49,859 nucleotides of DNA from a virus, in the IMG/VR virus record IMGVR_UViG_3300044695_004218, positions 1 through 49,859 of that record; one strand, given 5' to 3'. Below the pieces are notes generated by a model, which had not been told where the DNA came from, did no database searches, and saw nothing but the letters and a program-made list of their open reading frames with translations. Positions 5,819-14,400 of the stretch are shown here, piece after piece; position 1 is the first letter of the stretch; the number at the start of each line of letters is the position of its first letter. Made by a program: the position numbers and the translations under genes.

Positions 5819-8800
5819 TTACGGTCGCGGTTGGATTTTTGGTTCCCCGATGCTCAACAGCGCACCAGTTGGGAACTTGATTGCATCCGCAACTCCAGCC
5901 ATTTTATCATACAGGAAACGCTTAGTTTCAAGTGGAGCCTTAGGATTACGGTACTGCTCGTAGTCCGCGTGGGTTCTAGTTTTTGTGCGGAGAGTTTCAG
6001 GGGTGTGGAACTGCAACTCAACAGGAAAACCATCAGGTGAAGTTAGGGCCACGTTGATACCGTTGTAAGGGTCACCCTTGACCCAAAAGTTTTTTGTCCG
6101 AGCCGTGTACCCTTTGGACTCCAACTCAGCCAAAGTGTTTTGCACCCCAGCAGTGTAAGTTTCGGCAGGAAAAGACATTGTGTAACGAACGCTATCCGAG
6201 ATTTTTGCGGCGGCGGCGTCAACATTTCCGCCATGTTCCTTGGTCGCATCGGATTGGATTTTTCCAGCCAGTGAGTCCTCACCCTTCATGCGATTAGACA
6301 AACCCACCATTTCCCCACCATTTTTAGAAGCAAGGTCAGTCATTTCCTTAGTCACCGCAGGCTCAACGGCTTTACCACGGGCAACAAGGTTGATAGCGGC
6401 TCGCAACGCTGCTGGGCTGTAAGGGCGCTTACTTGTTTGTGAAGCCTTTGACCGTCCTGAGATGCTACTGGGATGCTGGGAACCATAGTTTGGTCGTGAA
6501 GGGTCACCGTGCTTGGTAACCTCCCCCATTTCAATGTCTTCCCACTCAGATGGAACCTCAATGCCGTAACCATCAGCATCCATTTGGGCGATTTCTTCAA
6601 CCAAAACATCCCAAGCCGATGACTCTTCCTCGGTGAGCGCACCAAAATCTTTTTTTGTCAAACCTGAGGCAATAAAAATACAAATCCTGCCCAAACGCTT
6701 CACACCCATCGGGTCTAAAATCGCTTTGCTAACAGTTCCCTTCCTTGCCTTATCCACGAACTGGCCCCAACGGTAAGCACTGTGAACTGTAATCGGCTTA
6801 CCAAAAGTTGTGCTGGCGGTTCTGATTGGCTTACCACCACTGGTGTCCCACAACTCAAAGGAGTCAAACTGGTCAGCAACATCTGGAACAAGGTTAGAAA
6901 CTTCTCGGTGGATGCGTTCAATAACAAACTCTGGAACGTACCGCTTAGTTTGTTCGGCTCGTCTCTTGGCACGAGTCACAGCAGTCCGAGTGGGGCACGA
7001 AACATAAACACCACGCACCGTGTAGCCCCTGCTACGAGCCGTAGCAACTTTTCCTAGCAGGCTTTTCTGCGAAGAGTCACCAGTTCCATCCAAAACAACA
7101 TTTGTTTGCATGTCAAGGGCGCCCGCTTGTATTCGTTTAGCGATGTACGAGGACTCTTCGTGGGACAAGTGCGCTGCTGGCTTCCAGTCCCCAGTGTTTC
7201 CTGATTGTGTTGCCACTTGGTACTCAGGTAGTTTTGTTTTCACTGCGTCAGGGTCAATGGTTACCGCGTTTTCAGGCTTATCCACCACGGCCTCGGGGAT
7301 TTTGCCTCCACGGATTTTTTTCTTACCGTTTCCAGCCTTCAAGATAGTTGACTTACCCGCCCCAGAACCACCACCCATCAGCAAGAACTCTGGGTTATCC
7401 GTGGTTTTACCATCGGCTAGGGCCTCAGCAACAATCTTGTCGTGTAAGGCTTGGCGTTCAGGGGTAAAAATGGGGGAGCCGTCTGGGTTTTGACCAATAA
7501 CAAACTTGCCACAATAAGACGTTTCGGGGTTGCCCAAAGCCTTGAAATCTGCATCGCTAATGGGGACGGTTCCGCCCTTGCCACCAGCAGGCTTCGCCTT
7601 GTACCCACCACCAGATGCCAGCGCTGGGCTGTTTGGGTGTTGGGCTGCGTAGTTTGGTCGTGAAGGGTCGCCGTGTTTTTGGATGTCCGCTGTGGACAGT
7701 GTGTAACGACCAAGGATGTCACCACCAAACATTGGTTGCCTGTAACGGCGCTTTGTACCGGAAGCACCATCAACAAAACCGCTCAGGTTCACTGCGTTAG
7801 CAGCCAACACTTCACCAGCAGTTGTGCGAGGTGGCTCAACTTGCAACAAGGCCACTTCGTCACGGAAAATGGACTTAGCCTCCGTGATTTGGGTTTGGAT
7901 GTCGCCCCCAGCCTTAGAGTCGTTCAATGCTTGCAAGCCGCGGTCATACCCATCGGAGTATTCAAGTTTGATTTCGCGCTTTGGGATGCGTGCGTGGGCT
8001 AACCCGTTCTTATTGTCACCGAAAAGTGCTGTCTCAGCAGAAGACGAAGTGATGCCCTTACGTCCGTGAACTTTTTGGTCAGGGTGGCCCGGGTGCTTCA
8101 GGACATCCTCTAACGCTTTACCAACAGCGTCTTCGTTGATGTCAGCCAAAATACGTTCAGCCTTACCACCAACACTGTAACCACGCAGTTCACCGGCCTT
8201 GACCAGTTCCCAAGCCCACGGTTCCCAAATCACACCAAGGAAAACTGTCCCAGCGGGGTAAGTGTGTTCGGTGTCGGTTCCGTCTGGTGCAGTGATTGGG
8301 GCGGTGATTGGGAAAGGCATTTGCATGATTTCTACCCACTCACCAGCCACAATGTCGCGGTTGTGTTGTAGGCGGATAGCACGGTCACCACCGCGAACAT
8401 AACCCCAAGCGGCTTCTTGCAAAGTTTGTGCATCCGTCCACTCTTCGTGGGCGTCCAGCATGTCAGGGATGTACCACGGGCCAAGGGTAAAACGGTTCTG
8501 GTCGTCAATCTCAGCCATGTCAACAGCCTTGTTAGCCAACTCGGGTTGTTTGTCTGGGGTGACAATCAAATAATCTGGGATGATGGCGAAGCGACACTTA
8601 CCCATCGGCTCCACGGGCAAACTGATGATTGTGCAAACACCATCACCGGCGTAAAGCGCACAGTTCTGGCAGTTCACACCCATGGACGCTTGTTTGTTGT
8701 TTCTGGCGCTGTCGTACCCTGCCCAAACACCTGTCATGTCTTGGTTGAACTTGCCATACTCGTTAGTCACGCTCAGGAGGGCATCGTGTAGGGCCTGTTC

Positions 8801-9223
8801 CTCAGGCACGAGTGTTTCGCCATGTTCGTGAAGAACGGCCTTGTTTGTTGAAAACAGGGCTTGCATTTGTTTGTCAGTCAACTCTTCGGTGATTTCTAAA
8901 CCCTTGTCAACTGGTTCAACACGCAACTGGTGACCGTAAGCCGTCATGTAAAGAACAACATCACTGTCTTGCGTGATTGCCTTGTGCAAGTCCTCTAAAA
9001 CCTCTTCAGGGAGGTCAAGGTCAATCTCATCCCCCACAGAAACAGGGGTTCGGTTGATTTCAACAGCCGTTTCAGTCCACACACCCTCATCTGGGTGAGT
9101 GTGGCCCAACTCGTCCATTTGATGGGCGAGGATGTGGTGCGCTTCCACCACCGCGCCATCAGGCTCAGGGTAAGCCTTGTGCAGGTTGTCGTGGGCTAGT
9201 TGCAACTCTTCAAGGTTAGGCAT
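5819..9223 (-). CDS. Giant XkdF-like / zeta kinase / RelA-SpoT-like multidomain protein
   Basis: 1134 residues in modules. Residues 1-180: acidic, no family. About 185-210: cysteine cluster CQNCALY...C...GKC, resembling a HiPIP-like metal site. About 255-365: XkdF-like domain, ending TVFLGVIWEPWAWELVKAG and YSVGGKAER, related to PBSX XkdF and suggested to act in prohead processing. About 375-386: linker KHPGHPDQKVHG. 516-530: linker KHGDPSRPNYAAQHP. About 590-790: zeta-toxin-like P-loop kinase with Walker A GGGSGAGKST near 621 and an Arg-rich lid. About 903-917: linker KHGDPSRPNYGSQHP. 950-1134: RelA/SpoT-like domain with 'iSDSVRYT', 'YNGINV' and VELQFHT. Zeta toxins usually phosphorylate UDP-sugars; RelA/SpoT-like toxins transfer pyrophosphate. 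Activities are inferred from motifs. It probably reaches the capsid and is processed there. Confidence 0.8.
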   Translation of the reverse strand: MPNLEELQLAHDNLHKAYPEPDGAVVEAHHILAHQMDELGHTHPDEGVWTETAVEINRTPVSVGDEIDLDLPEEVLEDLHKAITQDSDVVLYMTAYGHQLRVEPVDKGLEITEELTDKQMQALFSTNKAVLHEHGETLVPEEQALHDALLSVTNEYGKFNQDMTGVWAGYDSARNNKQASMGVNCQNCALYAGDGVCTIISLPVEPMGKCRFAIIPDYLIVTPDKQPELANKAVDMAEIDDQNRFTLGPWYIPDMLDAHEEWTDAQTLQEAAWGYVRGGDRAIRLQHNRDIVAGEWVEIMQMPFPITAPITAPDGTDTEHTYPAGTVFLGVIWEPWAWELVKAGELRGYSVGGKAERILADINEDAVGKALEDVLKHPGHPDQKVHGRKGITSSSAETALFGDNKNGLAHARIPKREIKLEYSDGYDRGLQALNDSKAGGDIQTQITEAKSIFRDEVALLQVEPPRTTAGEVLAANAVNLSGFVDGASGTKRRYRQPMFGGDILGRYTLSTADIQKHGDPSRPNYAAQHPNSPALASGGGYKAKPAGGKGGTVPISDADFKALGNPETSYCGKFVIGQNPDGSPIFTPERQALHDKIVAEALADGKTTDNPEFLLMGGGSGAGKSTILKAGNGKKKIRGGKIPEAVVDKPENAVTIDPDAVKTKLPEYQVATQSGNTGDWKPAAHLSHEESSYIAKRIQAGALDMQTNVVLDGTGDSSQKSLLGKVATARSRGYTVRGVYVSCPTRTAVTRAKRRAEQTKRYVPEFVIERIHREVSNLVPDVADQFDSFELWDTSGGKPIRTASTTFGKPITVHSAYRWGQFVDKARKGTVSKAILDPMGVKRLGRICIFIASGLTKKDFGALTEEESSAWDVLVEEIAQMDADGYGIEVPSEWEDIEMGEVTKHGDPSRPNYGSQHPSSISGRSKASQTSKRPYSPAALRAAINLVARGKAVEPAVTKEMTDLASKNGGEMVGLSNRMKGEDSLAGKIQSDATKEHGGNVDAAAAKISDSVRYTMSFPAETYTAGVQNTLAELESKGYTARTKNFWVKGDPYNGINVALTSPDGFPVELQFHTPETLRTKTRTHADYEQYRNPKAPLETKRFLYDKMAGVADAIKFPTGALLSIGEPKIQPRP
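6470..6514 (-). repeat. Linker repeat KHGDPSRPNYGSQHP
   Basis: 15-codon linker between the zeta-like and RelA/SpoT-like modules of 5819-9223. Its DNA closely resembles the other copies. Confidence 0.85.
7634..7678 (-). repeat. Linker repeat KHGDPSRPNYAAQHP
   Basis: Precedes the zeta-like kinase module of 5819-9223 and is followed by NSPALASGGG. Confidence 0.85.
8065..8100 (-). repeat. Linker repeat variant KHPGHPDQKVHG
   Basis: Directly after the XkdF-like domain of 5819-9223. It relates to the KHLPGQHDQSSHG type (K-H-x-P-G-x-x-D-Q-x-x-H-G). Confidence 0.75.
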
Positions 9224-9259
9224 CCCGCCATTATCCCCTACCGTGCCGACATCTAAGCG

Positions 9260-9406
9260 CTATTCTTCGTCATCCTCTGGCATCACCGCTGGCATGAAGT
9301 CTGGCTCAGGGTAGGTGGTTGTGAAATCGTTGTATGCAAAAAAGTTGTCCATGGCGTTGTCTAACTCGGCAAGGGTGTATTCGGGTTGCTCTTCGGGCTC
9401 GGTCAT
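9260..9406 (-). CDS. Small acidic protein (48 aa)
   Basis: MTEPEEQPEYTLAELDNAMD..., strongly acidic at both ends (MPEDDEE). The start overlaps the upstream stop as ATGA (9403-9406), giving translational coupling to 9403-11409. 36 bases separate it from the next giant gene. Could be a small chaperone for the neighbouring basic effector; that is inference. Confidence 0.6.
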   Translation of the reverse strand: MTEPEEQPEYTLAELDNAMDNFFAYNDFTTTYPEPDFMPAVMPEDDEE

Positions 9407-11409
9407 TTCTTGCCAATCCACTCTGGGCGCATCCACGGCTCAAATACCACGGGGTTGATGTAGGTACTCAATGCTACCGCACGGGTGTTTCCTAGTTGCT
9501 TGGCAACAGCGTCCCCAACAGCGAACCGGCGTTTCTTGTAATCCTTGAACGTGGCTGGCCTACGCTTACCCTTCGTCAGGAGGATTGCAACAGCGTTGGC
9601 CTTGTGGGTTCTCAGGTCGTGGTTTTTGACCTTGGGGAGCCCTGTGACGCGCCTTAGGTAGGCAACTGAAGTGGAGTCGGTGGAGTTCGGGAACATTTTG
9701 TCGTTGCCCGATTTGCCCTTTTTCTGCTTTTCAATGGCTTTAGCCAGCACGGGGTCTTTGATGACGTAGTGTTGCTTCACCTTGTCCTTGCCAAGGAAGT
9801 CCAAAATCACTGACCCAGTTGGGGTGGTTTTGACATGCTTGGCCCTCAGTGTGGAAGCCCCATAGGTGGCGTCCCGAACTAGGCGACCCTGCACAGCGGA
9901 CTCCTGACCAACTCGGCAACCAGTGTTCCGCATGATGGCAACGACCATGGCATCCTCTGAACCCTTTGGCAGGTCTTTTGCCAGCGCTTGGTCAAGTTGT
10001 GGCATCTTTTTGTGTAGTTCTTTGGTGCGCTTGAACTTACTGGCTGCTTGCTGTTCTTTCCACTCTTGGTTGTAAACGTGGTGCCACTCATGCTTAGCAT
10101 CCTGCCCCTTGACCACGAGGTGGCTTTCACCCTCGGGTACAAGAACGTCAACCCAATGCTCAGGAACCTTGTAACCATGGTCACGCAAAATGCGTTCCCT
10201 GTCTGATGCGGTAGCCGTGCGGAACCCTTTACGCTGTGTCCCACCAGTTGGGTGTTTTTGTGCGTAACCGCGCTCACCCGGTGTTCCATGCTTCAACACA
10301 CCAGCGCTAAGTGAAATAACTGAAACACTTTTGGAAGTGGTTGTGCGATTGCGGTTAGGTGGTGGCCCAATGCCAGAGTGATTTGGCATAGGAGCGAAAT
10401 CTGTTTTCCACCCGAACTCTTGCACAAACCATCGGGTTGACTTTTTATCAGATTTTCCACCACTCACTACATGGTCTCTAAAGGCTTCAGCCCAACCCTC
10501 CCATGTGTTTGTCTTGCCATACTTACTCATGTCACTGTCGTTACTACCCCATAGTTCGTGGCTTGGCACTGTCTCACGAAGAGTGTTCCGCATGTCTATG
10601 GTGTGACCCCACTCATGCACCAAAGCGCGTCTGTAACCTCCGCCCGTCTCGTAGTTGCCAATGAACTCGGAAGGGTTCAGAGCCAGCATCCCAGCACCAC
10701 TGTCACTACCCAACATGGCCCAGCCACCAGCGTTTTTGTAACCATCACCAGTAAAAGCATCCGAGGAAACCCGAATACTCATAGAGCCTTTACCGTTACC
10801 ACCACGGGGTCGCGCTGGAAAGTTTGATTGCAACCAGTCAACGTCTTCCATCAACTCTTTGCGTTGTTGCTCAGAAATGTTTTTTGCGTCTGTTCCAAAA
10901 GCAACTTCTAGGTGCAGGCCGTCAGCAAGTGTTCTACTCCAAACCTCATCACCAACTTGGTGAATAGCCGCACCGGACTTTTTCAAGCGAACATTTTCGC
11001 TGTGGTCACGAGACCAGTTGATGTCTTGCTCTATTGCTGAGATTTTTTTACCGTCTTCGTCCGTAATAACACCGCCTAAACCAGAAACGTGACGGCTAAA
11101 AACCTTGTTCCCAGTTTCCTGAAAAACTTGGTCATACACATCTTGCCTAGTGACCGTGCGCTTCGTCCAACCACCACCAGCAAGCGCTGGGCTGTCAGGG
11201 TGCAACGATGCGTAGTTCGGTCTGGAAGGGTCACCGTGCTTGGCAACAGTTTTCAACGACTCAGGGGCCATGCTCCAAGAAGGCCACTTAGAAACTTTTT
11301 CAAGCCAGTTTTCGCCATACAAAAAAATCATGCCCTGCTCAGTGGTGGGCAAATCCCAGCGCAACTGCTTTATCCAGTCAGCGTTTTCAAGGGTGTCGTC
11401 AATGTTCAC
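9403..11409 (-). CDS. Metallopeptidase / type IB topoisomerase fusion
   Basis: 668 residues. 1-56: unique start. 57-71: linker KHGDPSRPNYASLHP. 75-350: metallopeptidase-like module with HEWGHTID near 270 and a downstream EGWAEAF supplying a possible third ligand. About 372-386: linker variant KHGTPGERGYAQKHP. 395-668: poxvirus/bacterial-type topoisomerase IB. Visible landmarks are MRNTGCRVGQE (first catalytic Arg) near 495, YGASTLRAKHV and ILDFLGKDKVKQH (Lys region), HDLRTHKANAV (second Arg) near 600, and STYINP near 651 with the likely nucleophilic Tyr. Such enzymes relax supercoils by a 3'-phosphotyrosyl intermediate. The metallopeptidase module is paralogous to those in 11406-15299 and 15527-17464. 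Start overlaps the upstream gene by 4 bases. Confidence 0.82.
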   Translation of the reverse strand: MNIDDTLENADWIKQLRWDLPTTEQGMIFLYGENWLEKVSKWPSWSMAPESLKTVAKHGDPSRPNYASLHPDSPALAGGGWTKRTVTRQDVYDQVFQETGNKVFSRHVSGLGGVITDEDGKKISAIEQDINWSRDHSENVRLKKSGAAIHQVGDEVWSRTLADGLHLEVAFGTDAKNISEQQRKELMEDVDWLQSNFPARPRGGNGKGSMSIRVSSDAFTGDGYKNAGGWAMLGSDSGAGMLALNPSEFIGNYETGGGYRRALVHEWGHTIDMRNTLRETVPSHELWGSNDSDMSKYGKTNTWEGWAEAFRDHVVSGGKSDKKSTRWFVQEFGWKTDFAPMPNHSGIGPPPNRNRTTTSKSVSVISLSAGVLKHGTPGERGYAQKHPTGGTQRKGFRTATASDRERILRDHGYKVPEHWVDVLVPEGESHLVVKGQDAKHEWHHVYNQEWKEQQAASKFKRTKELHKKMPQLDQALAKDLPKGSEDAMVVAIMRNTGCRVGQESAVQGRLVRDATYGASTLRAKHVKTTPTGSVILDFLGKDKVKQHYVIKDPVLAKAIEKQKKGKSGNDKMFPNSTDSTSVAYLRRVTGLPKVKNHDLRTHKANAVAILLTKGKRRPATFKDYKKRRFAVGDAVAKQLGNTRAVALSTYINPVVFEPWMRPEWIGKK
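10249..10293 (-). repeat. Linker repeat variant KHGTPGERGYAQKHP
   Basis: Separates metallopeptidase and topoisomerase modules. Preceded by SLSAGVLKHG, a longer shared boundary also seen at 12506 and 15269. Confidence 0.75.
11197..11241 (-). repeat. Linker repeat KHGDPSRPNYASLHP
   Basis: Near the N-terminus of 9403-11409, before the metallopeptidase module. Confidence 0.85.
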
Positions 11410-14400
11410 TGCGCCCTCCCAATGACAGGTCTTCCAATGAGAACCAGTTCTTGCTCATTTAGGCAACCCATACCTGTTGTTGGAAGAGACAAAATGTTTG
11501 CCACTGGGATGGTGGCGGTAAAAAGTGTTCCCTTCCAACTCCGCTCTTCTGACCCATTAGCAAACTGGACGGCTACGCTTTTTTTGTAACTCCATGAAGA
11601 TAAAGGGCGCATCGTTAGTTTTGCGCTTTCCCGCGAACCAGTTTTGTCTTTGCGACCACGGAAGGCAACAACTTCTGTAAGATTGTGGTCTGAAAAAAAC
11701 TTTTGCGTGTTGTTGTATTGGGTTCGCAAAAACTTTTGGTACACGGGGCCATGCTTGGCAAACAAAGCATCAACTTCTTCTGGTTTCCAACCTGTTCCCG
11801 TCCACTCTTCAGCCTCGCCAAGACCGAACTCTTTTTTAGCAGCCTCTTGCATAACCAAAGATACATTATTTGCGTTGTTAGAAGTACCAGCCCAGTTCTT
11901 GACCAACTTGCTCACACAAGTTTTGCGTAACGCCGTTTCACCTTCTGGTGTGTTTGGGCTGAACGAGTCCTCAAACAGGTCAGGCAAAACAGCCATCAAA
12001 GAGCCATCTTCTTCAATGGTGAAATCAGGGGCATCAGGTTTCAGTGACCCATCTTCAGCAAAAAACACTGTCAGGTTCGCTGGTACTGCCGGATAAAACT
12101 CCTCCCCAGCAGAGTTGAAATACTGACCATCATCGTTTTCCGTGTAGTCACCGTCGTGGGGTGGTAAACGACCGTAGGCACCTTTTTGTTCCTCACGAAG
12201 TCCTTTGTATTGGTCGGCGAGGGATGCGGCGGCTAAGTCTTGTGTGGAAACATCTGACATCCCTTTTTCAATGTTCGTTGCCACCATGTCTTTGGCTATC
12301 GTCTTTCGCAACTCTTCATCCGCTGGGATGTCCGAAGCGTTTGGGGCCAAAGAGTGAAGTAGTAGGGCATCCAAAACGTCACCTGAGTCAGGGTTGGGGA
12401 TTGGGTAGGTGTTGCCATCGCTTTCGCTGACATAGGTGGTTTCAACTACTTGCGGGGAGTTCGGGTGCAACGCGGCATAGTTCGGGCGTGAAGGGTCGCC
12501 ATGCTTCAACACACCAGCGGCAAACGTCACCAACGTCTTAGACAAGTCCGATTTTTTGTTGCGCTCACCAAGGTCAAGGGATTGCACATTGTTGGCCTCA
12601 CCCCATTGACGAACCGTGTCCATGGCGAAACCGAGGTCTTGGTCAAGGATGAGGACAGGCAGGCTGTGACCGTGACCGGCTAGTTCAAGGGCAACCGAGC
12701 CAGCCCAGCGGTGGTGACCATCCAAAATCCACCCATCTCGGGTGACAAGGACTCGTGCAGCATCGGTGACTTTTCGGTCTTTCTTCTCATTTTGCATGAT
12801 GAACCCAGCGGAGCGCCCACTAATCTCACCCTGAATAGGCTTCAGACCGATTGGGTTGCGCTCTGAGCGCTTCATACCAACGCCTTGGGCTTCCATGTCC
12901 GCTATGAACTGTGCCTTCATCTGGGAGGGCACCTGTGGCATCTGAGAGCGGTCTAACCCAAGGTTGTCTGTGTCAAAGGTTTCCCCCTCCATGCCTTTCA
13001 CGCTCAACAACGTCAAGTTCGGCTGGTCTGAGCCCTGTGACATCAACTCCAGCATCGGTTCAACGTCCTCAGGGTTGACCGTCACTTTCCTACCAGAGCG
13101 GATAGCCGTCAAGTTGCGGGCAAACCCACCACCACGAGAGTTCGGGTGTTGGGAGGCGTAGTTCGCACGGCTCGGGTCGCCATGCTTGGCAACAGGTGTG
13201 GGGTGGACACCGTAAGGAACATCCCGCCTGATGATTGGGGCGTCCTTGAACGTGTCATAAATAACCACAGTCAGCATGTCCGCTGGGTAGGTTAGCGTCC
13301 CCTTCGGGGCCACCCCCTTGGCAACTGCTCCCCAGTTGTTCCACTCAGCGTACAGTTCCGTTGCCTTGTTACGCTTAGACTTCGGCATACTTGTCGTTGA
13401 AGGTGGCAAAAAATGTTGGGTAAAGGCCTCGGCGTAAGCCTCACGGGGGTCGCTCATACCATAACTGCTCATCCCTCCACCAGCGTTGCCACGACCATCA
13501 TCTATGTCCCAAACGTCCCGCAAATGTTTGGCAGAAGTGCTTTCATTGTTCATGTCATGGGCGTGACCCCACTCGTGCGTGATGACGTACTTACCAGCGG
13601 CACTTGTGCGACCAGTGGGCATAAAGTTACTAGGGTCTAACCCTGCACGCGCGATTGAGTCACCTTGGGCTCGTACCAAAAACTCTTGACGGATGTGGAT
13701 TACCGTGTCACGCATCGCACCCTGCCGAGTTACAGCCGTGTACCCCATGGCCCCCGCAGGAACATCCTCAAACCCTGCGTCATCAACAACAACCATCACA
13801 TTTCGGGCATCCCCAGCCATCAGTGCGCTCACCAAGTTGGCATCCATTAGTTCTGCACTAGGCAAGAAAGGCTCACCAACAATGGGCGCTACGGCTTGGG
13901 TTTCCTCAATCCACTTCAGCACCCGTTTCTGGCCCTCAGCATCTAAGCCAAACTCGGGGTCGCTGTCCTCAAACGCAACAACAAGCATCCCCTGACCAAA
14001 CTCTCTGACAAAAACATCTGACACAGGGATGTTGTCCGCCGTGGTGTCCTCAAAATGTTCCCAACCGGCTTGGCCCCCACCCTTACGACCATGGCTAGAT
14101 TGGTCATGCTGACCGGGTAGGTGTTTTGCCACTTCAGCCCATGCTTTACCCTCGGGAAGAAGCGTTTCTGAGTGTTGCACATCTAACTCAGGGTACAAAT
14201 CTCTATGGAAACGAAGCATCGCTGAAGCCAAACCACGGCGTTGATGAGCAGACCTTACCGCCGCCTCCGTAATAGTTGCCTTTGTATCGTTTTTAGCGGA
14301 ACTACGCCAAGGGTTGTATCCCTCCATAGGCCCAACAATGTCTAGGTGACCTATTTCCTCACCTTTTCCTTCAGAATAACCATCTATCGTTGTTCCATCG

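Noticed and set aside
13655-13861. Plus-strand open frames across the giant genes
   Set aside because: They are shadows of long leftward genes, without ribosome binding sites or recognisable domains.
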